From NCBI RefSeq assembly GCF_017877055.1, contig NZ_JAGIPG010000002.1, positions 620,001 to 684,000 of the forward strand: a stretch of 64,000 nucleotides of DNA. Reading direction: 5' to 3'. The stretch comes from Neorhizobium galegae (lineage in GTDB: Bacteria > Pseudomonadota > Alphaproteobacteria > Rhizobiales > Rhizobiaceae). Positions 33,668 through 42,416 of the stretch are shown in pieces (the first letter of the stretch is position 1; the number at the start of each line of letters is the position of its first letter). The position numbers and the translations under genes were made by a program. Below the pieces are notes generated by a model. It saw nothing but the letters and a program-made list of their open reading frames with translations. It was not told the origin of the DNA and searched no databases.

Positions 33668-35755
33668 ATGGCGCAACCACCTTCACTATCCATTCCGAAA
33701 GTAGCTCCGAACGGTCGCGACCTCGGATTTGCGGGCGGCATCGTCGCCATTCTCTGCATCCTCTTCCTGCCGATCCCGCCGTTCCTGATCGACCTTGGCC
33801 TTGCCTTCTCGATCGCGTTTTCGGTGCTGATCCTGATGGTGGCGCTGTGGATCCAGAGGCCGCTGGACTTCTCGTCCTTCCCGACCATCCTGCTCATTGC
33901 CACCATGGTGCGACTGTCGCTCAACATCGCGACGACGCGAGTGATCCTGTCGCATGGCAACGAGGGCCATGGCGCTGCCGGTAACGTGATCCAGGGCTTT
34001 GCGGGCCTGGTCATGTCCGGCGACTTCGTAATCGGTGTGATCGTCTTCATGATCCTCGTCACCGTGAATTTCATCGTCATCACCAAGGGCGCCACCCGTA
34101 TCGCGGAAGTCGGCGCCCGATTCACTCTCGATGCCATACCCGGCAAGCAGATGTCGATCGACGCGGATCTTTCCGCCGGCATCATCGACGAGAAGGAAGC
34201 CCAGCGCCGCCGCTCCGAGCTAGAGGAGGAAAGCTCCTTCTTCGGTGCCATGGACGGTGCGTCGAAATTCGTTCGCGGCGATGCGATCGCCGGCCTCATC
34301 ATCACTGCCATCAACATCTTCGGCGGCATCATCATCGGCTATTTCCGCCACGACATGCAGATCGGCGAAGCCGCCGATGTCTTCGTCAAGCTGTCGGTCG
34401 GTGACGGTATCGTCACGCAGATCCCGGCCCTCATCGTTTCGCTCGCAGCCGGCCTTCTGGTCACCCGCGGCGGTACGGCGGGCTCCACCGACAAGGCCGT
34501 CGTCGACCAGCTGAGCGGCTATCCGCGCGCCCTTTCGATGTCGGCCGGCCTGATGGCGCTTCTGGCGATCATCCCCGGACTGCCCTTCCTGCCCTTCATG
34601 GCACTCGGCGGCCTGATGGGCTTCGGCGCCTGGCTTGTTCCGCGCCGCATCGAGGCGGAGAACAAGGCTCGTCGCGAAGACGAGGAGCAGAAGGTCGTCC
34701 AGACCAAGGAAATGGAGAAGGACTCGGTCAAGTCGGTTCTCAAGACGTCCGAAATCGAACTCGCGCTCGGCAAGCAGGTCTCCACCCGCCTGCTTGGCGC
34801 CCACCAGGAACTCGCCTTCCGGGTCGGCAAGATGCGCAAGAAGTTCGCGACCCAGTACGGTTTCGTGGTGCCGGAGATCAAGGTTACCGACGACATCTCG
34901 ATCCAGGAAAAATCCTATCAGATCCGTATCCATGGCACGACCATCGCGTCGAATGCTCTGCGGGTCGGCGACGTTCTGGTCGTGACCGGCTCCGGCCGCA
35001 AGCCGAGCATCCCGGGCGACGAGATTCGCGAACCCGCTTTCGGCATGCCCGCGGTCTCGATCCTCGAAACCTTCGCCGAAGACTTGAAGCGTGAAGGCTT
35101 CCACCCGATCGATAACGTCTCGGTCGTGCTGACCCACTTGTCGGAAGTCATCCGCAACAACCTGCCGCAGCTTCTGTCCTACAAGGACGTGAAGATCCTG
35201 ATCGAGCGCCTCGATCCCGAATACAAGAAGCTCGCAGACGAGATCTGCTCGTCGCACATGTCCTATTCCGGCCTGCAGGCGGTGCTGAAGCTCCTGCTCG
35301 CCGAGCGCGTTTCGATCCGCAACCTGCATCTCATCCTGGAAGCGGTGGCCGAGCTTGCCCCGCATGTGCGCAAGACGGAGCAGATCGTCGAGCATGTGCG
35401 CGTTCGCATGTCGCAGCAGCTCTGCGGCGACCTTGCCGACAACGGCGTGCTGCGCGTGCTCCGTCTCGGCAACAAGTGGGACATGCTGTTCCATCAGGCG
35501 CTCAAGCGCGACGGCAAGGGCGAAGTGGTCGAATTCGACATCGACCCGCGCACGCTTGAAGAGTTCAGCGAACAGGCGACGAAGGTCATCCGCGAATTCA
35601 TGGATCGCGGGCTGCCCTTCGTGCTCGTCACCTCGCCGGAAACGCGTTCCTACGTCCGCATGATCATCGAGCGGCTGTTCGCGACCCTGCCGGTTCTTTC
35701 CCATGTGGAACTCGCCAAGGGCCTCGAAATCAAGATACTGGGCGCCATTTCGTGA
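33668..35755 (+). CDS. flhA: Flagellar export gate protein FlhA
   Basis: A 695-residue export-gate protein with eight predicted N-terminal membrane helices (to about residue 320) and a large cytosolic domain that docks chaperone-substrate complexes. Conserved FHIPEP-type sequence is present: [60 protein letters not shown] and [15 protein letters not shown]. The C-terminus has [19 protein letters not shown] and [20 protein letters not shown]. Length is standard. fliR follows after 28 bases. Confidence 0.97.
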   Translation: MAQPPSLSIPKVAPNGRDLGFAGGIVAILCILFLPIPPFLIDLGLAFSIAFSVLILMVALWIQRPLDFSSFPTILLIATMVRLSLNIATTRVILSHGNEGHGAAGNVIQGFAGLVMSGDFVIGVIVFMILVTVNFIVITKGATRIAEVGARFTLDAIPGKQMSIDADLSAGIIDEKEAQRRRSELEEESSFFGAMDGASKFVRGDAIAGLIITAINIFGGIIIGYFRHDMQIGEAADVFVKLSVGDGIVTQIPALIVSLAAGLLVTRGGTAGSTDKAVVDQLSGYPRALSMSAGLMALLAIIPGLPFLPFMALGGLMGFGAWLVPRRIEAENKARREDEEQKVVQTKEMEKDSVKSVLKTSEIELALGKQVSTRLLGAHQELAFRVGKMRKKFATQYGFVVPEIKVTDDISIQEKSYQIRIHGTTIASNALRVGDVLVVTGSGRKPSIPGDEIREPAFGMPAVSILETFAEDLKREGFHPIDNVSVVLTHLSEVIRNNLPQLLSYKDVKILIERLDPEYKKLADEICSSHMSYSGLQAVLKLLLAERVSIRNLHLILEAVAELAPHVRKTEQIVEHVRVRMSQQLCGDLADNGVLRVLRLGNKWDMLFHQALKRDGKGEVVEFDIDPRTLEEFSEQATKVIREFMDRGLPFVLVTSPETRSYVRMIIERLFATLPVLSHVELAKGLEIKILGAIS

Positions 35756-35783
35756 TAGGCTGTCCGCAAAGGACGATTCTCGC

Positions 35784-36536
35784 ATGATTACAGACCCGCA
35801 GGGGACCATTCTCGCACTTTTCCTTGCGTTTTGCCGCATGGGTACGTGCGTGATGGTTCTTCCGGGGCTGGGAAGCGGCCGCGTGCCGGTTCAGGTGCGA
35901 CTGTTCGTGGCGGTCGCCCTGTCAATGGCCGTGCTGCCGGTTCTTTGGGATCAGATTTATCCAAAAGCCTCCGAGCCGACTGCCACCTATCTTGGCCTGA
36001 TCTTCACCGAAGCCTTGATCGGCGCGGTCTATGGATTGATAGCCCGGCTCTATACGCTTGGCATGCAATTCGCCGGCACCATCCTGACCATGTCGATCGG
36101 TTTCACGGCGCCGGGCGGCCATGACGTTTTCGAAGACTCGCAGGAAAACCAGCTGACCATTCTGCTGACGCTGAGCGGCCTGCTGCTGCTGTTCATGATG
36201 GACTTCCATCACATCGTGTTCCGCGCGCTGGTTGATTCCTACACGGCGACGCCGGTCGGCGCGGTGATCGATTCGCAGAAGATCCTGATCACGCTGACGG
36301 ATACGTTGCGCGCATCGACCGTCATCATGTTGCGGCTGGCCAGTCCGTTCCTGATCTTCGGCCTGATGTTCAACGTGGCGATCGGCCTCATCAACAAGAT
36401 GGCGCCGCAGATCCCGATCTTCTTCATCTCGACACCCTTCCTGCTGATGGGAGGGCTTTTCCTTCTCTATCTGTCGATCGCCGCCTTTATCCGCCAGTAT
36501 GTGGATGGTTTCGCGCCGATCTTCAGGTCTTTCTAG
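35784..36536 (+). CDS. fliR: Flagellar export apparatus protein FliR
   Basis: A 250-residue, six-helix membrane protein. ATG 35784 follows AAAGGA and begins MITDPQGTILALFLAFCRMG. Conserved segments are VMVLPGLGSGRVPVQVRLFV, LIFTEALIGAVYGLIARLYT and MSIGFTAPGGHDVFEDSQEN, then PFLIFGLMFNVAIGLINKMA with PQIPIFFISTPFL. With FliP (10840) and FliQ (33279) it completes the gate core, although fliP is 23 kb away. Confidence 0.95.
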   Translation: MITDPQGTILALFLAFCRMGTCVMVLPGLGSGRVPVQVRLFVAVALSMAVLPVLWDQIYPKASEPTATYLGLIFTEALIGAVYGLIARLYTLGMQFAGTILTMSIGFTAPGGHDVFEDSQENQLTILLTLSGLLLLFMMDFHHIVFRALVDSYTATPVGAVIDSQKILITLTDTLRASTVIMLRLASPFLIFGLMFNVAIGLINKMAPQIPIFFISTPFLLMGGLFLLYLSIAAFIRQYVDGFAPIFRSF

Positions 36537-36545
36537 GAGATCGCA

Positions 36546-36947
36546 ATGGCGGGTCCAGTCAAGCGGTCGGACAAGCTCAAGCGCCTCGTGGCGGTCCAGC
36601 GGCATCTCGAGACGATGGCTGAACACGAGCTTGCTGCGACGACCCGATATCGTGCCGAGGTCAATCAGTCGATGGAAGAAGTCATCGATGCGATCGGTTC
36701 GATGAACCCGGTCCACCGGCAGTTCTCCCAGCATTATTCGGAACGCTTCGGCCGCCTGACCACCAAGGAACGCCAGCTTGCCGGCGTTCAGCAGATCCAG
36801 GAAATGAAGGTGCTCAAGGAGCGGACCAAGGCCGACCGCCTGGAAGAGAACATGAAGGACGCCCGTGATCACGAAGACCGCGAAGTGGCCGACGAGGCGA
36901 TCTACGAGCTCATCGATATCACGCTCGCCCTCGAGCAGGTGAAATAG
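36546..36947 (+). CDS. Small coiled-coil flagellar-operon protein (FliJ-like?)
   Basis: A 133-residue protein, almost entirely charged helix (LKRLVAVQRHLETMAEHELA; RFGRLTTKERQLAGVQQIQE; MKVLKERTKADRLEENMKD), beginning 10 bases after fliR with an AGGAG site. Size, coiled-coil character and position suggest a FliJ-type export protein, but I see no diagnostic motif, so this is a suggestion only. Confidence 0.55.
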   Translation: MAGPVKRSDKLKRLVAVQRHLETMAEHELAATTRYRAEVNQSMEEVIDAIGSMNPVHRQFSQHYSERFGRLTTKERQLAGVQQIQEMKVLKERTKADRLEENMKDARDHEDREVADEAIYELIDITLALEQVK

Positions 36948-37105
36948 ACTGGCCAGCCTCCAGCAAGCTTCGACCTTCATAGTCTCGTCATTGCACTGAT
37001 TGCCGCTTCGAACGAGGTCGGGCGGGATCATGTGCCATTTCAATTTGTTGCTGCGCTCTTGCACCTCTGGGGATGCGGCTCGCGGCAGTCATGAAAGGAG
37101 TTGAC

Positions 37106-37657
37106 GTGGCGATTTCACTCCCGAGCGATCTGGTCATGGACGTCGTCCGCGCTGCGGACCCGACTGCCGTGCAAGAAGCGCAGGCCAAGCTGAAGGCAAA
37201 CAAGGCGGCCTTTGCCGCGACCAGCCTTGCCGAGAATGGCAAGAGTTTTGGGGCAGCCATGAAATTCATCGACACGCCCGGCACTGCGGCGGGTCTCGGC
37301 AATCCGGAGGCACCGAAGAAGGTCGCCGAAATGCCGGAGGAATACCGCAAGTTCGAAGCATCGGTTCTTTCGACATTCGTGAATTCCATGCTCCCCAAGG
37401 AGACCGAGGAAGTTTACGGCAAGGGCTCCGCCGGTGAATTCTGGAAAGGCATGATGGCCGAGAAGATCGCCGACGAAATGTCGAAAAAGGGCGGTGTCGG
37501 CATTGCCGAACAGATGTATTCGCAGGCGCTCGCCCGTGCGGAACGCCAGGCCACGGTCAATCCGACCACCAATGAAACTGATCGCAGCCGCGCAATCAGC
37601 ATGATCACCGATTTCGAGCGGCAGGTTCTCGGCGTTGAAAAGAAGAGTGAGGCCTGA
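37106..37657 (+). CDS. FlgJ-like rod-binding protein (no muramidase domain)
   Basis: A 183-residue protein. I place the start at GTG 37106, since AAGGAG lies 5 bases upstream; an in-frame ATG at 37091 is upstream of that site. The rod-binding domain is visible at about 95-150: EASVLSTFVNSMLPKETEEV, GKGSAGEFWKGMMAEKIADE and GGVGIAEQMYSQAL. Classical FlgJ also has a peptidoglycan-cutting domain; here that job probably belongs to the transglycosylase at 26248. The next gene starts 1 base after the stop. Confidence 0.82.
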   Translation: MAISLPSDLVMDVVRAADPTAVQEAQAKLKANKAAFAATSLAENGKSFGAAMKFIDTPGTAAGLGNPEAPKKVAEMPEEYRKFEASVLSTFVNSMLPKETEEVYGKGSAGEFWKGMMAEKIADEMSKKGGVGIAEQMYSQALARAERQATVNPTTNETDRSRAISMITDFERQVLGVEKKSEA

Positions 37658-37658
37658 C

Positions 37659-38048
37659 ATGCATCAGACTGGGGCAGAAAACATGGAAGTCATTTCGACT
37701 GATTATCGCATCAAGACCGTGCTTGGCCGGTTGGAGATGATAATCGACAACGAAAATCAGCGGATCGGCCGCGATCCGGAATTCGACCTGAAAGTGTCGA
37801 ACGCGCACAAAAGCCGCTGCCTCTACGAATTGACCATGCTGTTTCGCGGCACCGATCCGAAGCAGCTTGCCACGGGCCATATTGATCAGATGCATGGTTT
37901 GAAGAGCAAGCTGGCGCTCAATGCACGCCGGGTCGAAGCGCATCTTCACGCCGTTCGCGCCGTCGCCGATCTCTTGAAGAACGCCGCCCGCGATGCGGAC
38001 GACGACGGTACCTACACCCAAGAACAATTCACCTACGGCGAGGCCTGA
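37659..38048 (+). CDS. FlgN-like flagellar chaperone candidate
   Basis: A 129-residue helical protein starting MHQTGAENMEVISTDY (ATG 37659; ATG 37683 is the alternative). Features are RIKTVLGRLEMIIDNENQRI, SNAHKSRCLYELTMLFRGTD and LKSKLALNARRVEAHLHAVR. FlgN-type chaperones for FlgK and FlgL have this size and a similar N-terminal helix pattern around IxxENxxL. Position after the flgJ-like gene supports this. It overlaps the next gene by 1 base. Confidence 0.6.
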   Translation: MHQTGAENMEVISTDYRIKTVLGRLEMIIDNENQRIGRDPEFDLKVSNAHKSRCLYELTMLFRGTDPKQLATGHIDQMHGLKSKLALNARRVEAHLHAVRAVADLLKNAARDADDDGTYTQEQFTYGEA

Positions 38049-38596
38049 TGGTCAAGCTCCTTCTCACTGGTCTGTGGGTCTGCATCGTAACGCTTGGGGC
38101 GGTGTATTTCTCCGTGCAGATGTCCGCAGCACCTGCGCCGGTCGACGAAGAGGCCAGGCGGAAGGAACTTCTCGAACTGGTGCGCGGGGAATCGATCACC
38201 ATTCCAATGATCGCGGACGGTGCCATCACCGGTTATTTCCTGAGCCGCGTCTCGTTCATGATGGACAAGGAAAAGATCAAGAATACCAAGCTTCCGATCA
38301 CCGAACTGACGACGGACCAGCTTTTCACGCTGCTGATCGGCAACCAGATGGTCGATCTCAGCAAGCCCGGCGCCTTCAACCTGGAAAAATTCCGCACCAG
38401 CATCAAGGACAACTTCAACAAGAAGCTCGGCGACGGGCTGGTGGCGGAGGTCCTGGTCGAACAGCTCGACTACCTCTCCAAGGAAGACATTCGCAACAAC
38501 GCATCGCGTGGCAACAAGAACCCGAACCCGGGCAAGAAGATTGTCGAGGGCGTGAAGATCGAAGATCCGAAAGCTTCGCCCACGGCCGGCCACTGA
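38048..38596 (+). CDS. Conserved membrane-anchored flagellar-locus protein of unknown function
   Basis: A 182-residue protein with an N-terminal membrane helix (LLLTGLWVCIVTLGAVYFSV) and the rest probably periplasmic: ESITIPMIADGAITGYFLSR, SFMMDKEKIKNTKLPITEL and FRTSIKDNFNKKLGDGLV. The topology, and the way the segment begins after the helix, are reminiscent of FliL, but I cannot assign it. It is the last gene of the flagellar run, overlaps the FlgN-like gene by 1 base, and is followed by a terminator. Confidence 0.7.
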   Translation: MVKLLLTGLWVCIVTLGAVYFSVQMSAAPAPVDEEARRKELLELVRGESITIPMIADGAITGYFLSRVSFMMDKEKIKNTKLPITELTTDQLFTLLIGNQMVDLSKPGAFNLEKFRTSIKDNFNKKLGDGLVAEVLVEQLDYLSKEDIRNNASRGNKNPNPGKKIVEGVKIEDPKASPTAGH

Positions 38597-38626
38597 CGAC
38601 CGCCACCGCGATAACACGACCAATAT

Positions 38627-38653
38627 AGGCCGGCCTTGGTGGTCGGCCTTTTT
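38627..38653 (+). terminator. Terminator at the end of the flagellar run
   Basis: A 9-bp stem (38627-38635 with 38641-38649, one G-U pair), a 5-base loop and a T run. Confidence 0.9.
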
Positions 38654-38773
38654 GTTGCGGGAACCACGGAAATACGGGCTTTGTTCGCATTTTACCAATC
38701 GATTTAAAGGCGATTTCAGAGCGCGCTGTTAGACCTTGGGGACGAATTGGTCTTGCCCCATGGGAGCGCATCG

Positions 38774-39418
38774 ATGAACGCATCCGGAGACTTGCTGGCA
38801 TCCGCATCACCCCGGACCCTGTTCGGCCTGCGTGTCTGCGATCTCGGATGGAACGCAACGCTCGGCCTCGTGGAAAGCCTGATCGCGCTACGCGGCAACC
38901 GTACCACACTCGGCTTCCTGGACGAGCGGACGGCTTTCCGCCAGATGATCGATCCTGCCTATCGCAACCAGCTGGGCCGCAGGGTGCTTCTGCCGGGTGG
39001 CGGCCGCGCCTTCAGCGTCCTCGCCAAGGCGCGGTATGGAAAACCGACGCCGGTGCGTTTTTCGGCAGCAATGTTCGTCCCGGCCCTGTTGAGCTTCCTG
39101 GAAAAGGGTCATCGCATCGGCATAGCCGGCGAGAATACCGCACGGGTCGAAGCCCTCCGCGAGCATTTCGCCCGCCATGCGCCCTGGCATGACGTGGCGG
39201 TTGTAGCCCTCGAACAGGATATACCGCAGCGTTTCGACCTTATCCTCGTCGATGCAGCGGGTCTTGGCCAGGAGCGGCGGATCGAGCGCCGGCTCGCTTC
39301 GGTCCGCACCGGATTGGTGGTCATGGCCGGGGCAGGGTTGTCCACCTTCATCGAAGGCAAATCGGCGCCCGCGGTGCCCCAGGCGACAATCCCATCCCGG
39401 CTGCCGTCTTTCGCCTGA
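38774..39418 (+). CDS. Divergent WecG/TagA/CpsF-type glycosyltransferase homolog
   Basis: This 214-residue protein starts MNASGDLLASAS at ATG 38774, with GGGAG upstream. The layout follows the GT26 family: a VLLPGGGRAFSVLAKARYGK segment matches the usual DG(I/V)G..LA region, RFSAAMFVPALLSFLEKGHR matches the tGtD-P-L region, and IGIAGENTARVEALREHFAR matches the glycine-rich loop. Acidic residues normally present in the first two motifs are missing, so catalytic activity is doubtful. It pairs with the Wzz/GumC-like gene downstream, hinting at a surface polysaccharide. Confidence 0.55.
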   Translation: MNASGDLLASASPRTLFGLRVCDLGWNATLGLVESLIALRGNRTTLGFLDERTAFRQMIDPAYRNQLGRRVLLPGGGRAFSVLAKARYGKPTPVRFSAAMFVPALLSFLEKGHRIGIAGENTARVEALREHFARHAPWHDVAVVALEQDIPQRFDLILVDAAGLGQERRIERRLASVRTGLVVMAGAGLSTFIEGKSAPAVPQATIPSRLPSFA

Positions 39419-39513
39419 CAAGTTAACCCTTTCTTTGCCATGAAATTTTAGACTGTCTTAATCAGAGGGCTGCCCGCGGGATGCCGGCGGCCTCAGATTA
39501 GCGCGGTCATCCC

Positions 39514-41259
39514 ATGTATCAGTCGGTGAAAATCGAAGACGACCGAAACCCTGGCCCGGCAGCGATGCTCGCCGGCACCGGTTCCGTGTTCGCCGGACTG
39601 CGATCCGCAGCCGTCAAGGTTGGCGCCCTCACGGTGGTCGGTGCTCTTTTGCCGCTGCTGTTCGTGGAGACGGTTCCGCATCAGTTCAGCGCCGAGACCC
39701 GACTGAAGGTCGAGGCAGCGAGCGAAGTCACGATCGACACGGCTGCTGCTGCGCTGCGCTCCAGGACCAGCCTCGACAATGTCATCCGCGCCCTGAATCT
39801 CGGCCGCGACAGCGAGTTTTCGGTAGACCGTCCGACGGTCGTCAGGATCGTGTCCGATATCGTCTCCGGTGAAGCGATGACCGTGTCGGAGGCCGAGAAC
39901 CGGCTGCGCGAGCGACTTTCCCAGGCGATTGTCACGAGTTACGACCGCCGCGCCGGCCAGCTTGCGATCTCCGTCACGGCGGGAGAGCCGGAAGAGGCAG
40001 CCCGCATCGCCAATATGCTCGGCGACACCTTTCACGATGAAATCGCCTTCTCCGGTACGAAATCTGCCGCACCGGTTGTGGAGAAGCTGCGCCAGACACT
40101 CGCACATGCCCAAGCCGCTCTTTCCGGTTTCATCGCCGATACCGACGCGCAGAAGCTCGCCGAACTGCGCCGGACCGAGGGCGACGGACAGCAGCTCGCG
40201 GCAGAGATAAACGAGGCGACGGCTCAGCTCGGCGAGATGAAGCAGAAAGCGGCGCAGGCGTCTGCCATGAAGCTCTCGGACGTGCTGAGCAAGCCCCTGC
40301 CGGACAGTCTCGAATATACCGGCCTCGATTATCAGCGGCAGAGACATGTCGAGGCAAAGCTTGCCGTTGACCAGCTTTCGAGCGATCTCGGCCCGCGTCA
40401 TCCACGGCTTGCTGCCGCTCAGGCAGCGCTGGCGGATGTGAAAAACGACATTCAGGACGCGCTGAAGCAGCTCGGAAGCTCACTTCGTCAGCAAGAAGCC
40501 GCGGCAGCCAAACATCTGGCTGAGCTCAAGGCGCGGCAGGCAAAGAAACCCGACGACAAGGAAATAGTCGACTCCGGAACAAGGCTTGCGGCTCTCGAAT
40601 CCGCCGTGGACGAAGCGCGGCGGAATTACCTCGAAGCACTGCACGGCTCCGAAGCCAAGGCATCGAGGGCCAAAGTCTCGGTCGTCGTTCCGGCCGTGGC
40701 TGCATCCGCGGCCGTGATGGGGCCCTCATCCGCCGAGCTTTCCGGCGTTGGTGCCTTGATCGGGTTCTCCCTGGGCGTCGCGCTGGTTTTTCTGAGGCGC
40801 CGCATGCCGCAGTCGGCGATCTCCGCCGATGACGTGGATTCGGCCGATGAGCCCGCTCTGATTGTCGACCGGGACCTGCTGGCTGAGCATCTGGACGAGC
40901 AGGATTTCCTCCCCGAGGAGTATGATCCGGCTTACGATCGGTTTGCCTATGAGCCGCAACCGTCCTGGCGTCCGCGCCATCCGGTGCCAGCCAATGACAG
41001 TCCGCTTGCCGATCACATCCGCGAAATGCTGATGAGTAATCGCCGTCCCGCCCCGCAGGCGGAGCTTCCTTCCTTGGTCGCCGCCGTCATGGCCGGCCGT
41101 CTTGCCGATGCGCCGTCCTATGATGCACCTCGTCGTCCGGCCCCGTCGCCGGAAGCGGTCCGAAAGGCGGAGGAACTTCGCGAGCTTCGCCGTAACATGG
41201 CGGAGTTGCGCGAACGGGTTCAGGTCTATTCTGACCGCCGGAACGCCTCCCGAGGATAA
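39514..41259 (+). CDS. Wzz/GumC-type polysaccharide chain-length protein
   Basis: A 581-residue inner-membrane protein. One membrane helix is near residues 35-55 (GALTVVGALLPLLFVETV) and another near 410-430 (GVGALIGFSLGVALVFLRRR). Between them is a long periplasmic coiled coil, with LGPRHPRLAAAQAALADVKN typical of the GumC/ExoP family. The cytoplasmic tail of about 150 residues is acidic and Pro-rich and has no Walker motifs, so the tyrosine kinase domain of ExoP is absent. Probable role: export or length control of a surface polysaccharide whose other genes are not in view. Confidence 0.78.
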   Translation: MYQSVKIEDDRNPGPAAMLAGTGSVFAGLRSAAVKVGALTVVGALLPLLFVETVPHQFSAETRLKVEAASEVTIDTAAAALRSRTSLDNVIRALNLGRDSEFSVDRPTVVRIVSDIVSGEAMTVSEAENRLRERLSQAIVTSYDRRAGQLAISVTAGEPEEAARIANMLGDTFHDEIAFSGTKSAAPVVEKLRQTLAHAQAALSGFIADTDAQKLAELRRTEGDGQQLAAEINEATAQLGEMKQKAAQASAMKLSDVLSKPLPDSLEYTGLDYQRQRHVEAKLAVDQLSSDLGPRHPRLAAAQAALADVKNDIQDALKQLGSSLRQQEAAAAKHLAELKARQAKKPDDKEIVDSGTRLAALESAVDEARRNYLEALHGSEAKASRAKVSVVVPAVAASAAVMGPSSAELSGVGALIGFSLGVALVFLRRRMPQSAISADDVDSADEPALIVDRDLLAEHLDEQDFLPEEYDPAYDRFAYEPQPSWRPRHPVPANDSPLADHIREMLMSNRRPAPQAELPSLVAAVMAGRLADAPSYDAPRRPAPSPEAVRKAEELRELRRNMAELRERVQVYSDRRNASRG

Positions 41260-41379
41260 GAAGCCTGCGGCATCGAATCCGCTTGCATTTGCTGTCTGCG
41301 ACCAGCATAGGGCGTTGGTGGGCAAATTCAGGACATGCTCAATGTATACATTGGTGGCGGTTTCAAGCGGGAGGTGCGC

Positions 41380-42279
41380 ATGGCTGTAGTGATCGATGGT
41401 AAGGAGGCGGCAGCATCTGTAATCGCCGCGGTGACCGAGGCATCGGCTTCGCTCGAGAGCGAAACCGGCGTGAAACCGGGCCTTGCGGTCGTTATCGTCG
41501 GCGACGATCCGGCCAGCCACGCCTATGTCAATTCCAAGGGCAAGATGGCCAAGCAGTGCGGTTTCAAATCGATCCAGCATAGCCTGCCAGCGGACACCAG
41601 CCAGGAAACGCTTGAAAAGCTGGTGGCCGAGCTCAACGCCGATCCGTCCATCCACGGCATCCTCGTGCAGCTTCCGCTGCCCAAACACCTAAACGCCGAG
41701 CCGGTCATCCTGTCGGTTTCGCCGGAGAAGGACGTTGACGGTCTGCACGTCGTCAATGCCGGCAAGATCGCCACCGGCGACCTGGCGACCGGGTTGATTT
41801 CCTGCACCCCGGCCGGTGCCATGCTGCTGGTCAACCGTATACATGGCCGCGACCTTTCCGGCCTCAATGCTGTCGTTATCGGCCGCTCCAACCTGTTCGG
41901 CAAGCCGATGGGACTGCTGCTCCTGGCCGCCAACGCGACCGTCACCATGGCGCATTCCAAGACGAAGGACCTTGGGTCCGTATGCCGCAACGCCGATATC
42001 CTGGTTGCCGCCGTCGGCCGTCCGCAGATGGTCAAGGCCGATTGGGTAAAGCCCGGCGCGACCGTGATCGACGTCGGTATCAACCGTGTGGCTGCTCCGG
42101 ACAAGGGCGAGGGCAAGACCCGGCTGGTCGGCGATGTGGCCTATGCGGAAGCCGCCGAAGTCGCCGGTGCCATCACCCCCGTTCCGGGCGGTGTCGGCCC
42201 GATGACGATCGCCATGCTGATGGCCAACACCGTGATCGCCGCCTATCGCACAGCCGGCAAAACCGCACCCGGATTCTGA
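41380..42279 (+). CDS. folD: Methylenetetrahydrofolate dehydrogenase/cyclohydrolase FolD
   Basis: FolD interconverts 5,10-methylene-, methenyl- and 10-formyl-tetrahydrofolate using NADP. ATG 41380 follows GGGAGG and gives 299 residues. Landmarks are [20 protein letters not shown] (with catalytic Lys), [47 protein letters not shown] and [17 protein letters not shown]. Housekeeping gene, apparently its own transcript. Confidence 0.97.
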   Translation: MAVVIDGKEAAASVIAAVTEASASLESETGVKPGLAVVIVGDDPASHAYVNSKGKMAKQCGFKSIQHSLPADTSQETLEKLVAELNADPSIHGILVQLPLPKHLNAEPVILSVSPEKDVDGLHVVNAGKIATGDLATGLISCTPAGAMLLVNRIHGRDLSGLNAVVIGRSNLFGKPMGLLLLAANATVTMAHSKTKDLGSVCRNADILVAAVGRPQMVKADWVKPGATVIDVGINRVAAPDKGEGKTRLVGDVAYAEAAEVAGAITPVPGGVGPMTIAMLMANTVIAAYRTAGKTAPGF

Positions 42280-42316
42280 TCCTGCGCGAACGGATTTTTT
42301 CATTTGTTCCAAGTCG

Positions 42317-42344
42317 CTTGCGGAGGGGTTGACTCCTCCGCAAG
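42317..42344. terminator. Hairpin between folD and aglE
   Basis: A perfect 10-bp stem (42317-42326 with 42335-42344) and an 8-base loop with no T run. It could end folD transcription or be an operator-like dyad for the agl operon. Confidence 0.5.
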
Positions 42345-42416
42345 AGCGTTAAATCTCTCCCGTGTTGTGAACTCCCGGCAAGGTAGCAAAAGTCGGGACA
42401 ACGGGAGGGTTATTTC

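Noticed and set aside
34220..35839. 539-codon minus-strand open frame opposite flhA
   Set aside because: Antisense shadow; FlhA is complete and conserved on the plus strand.
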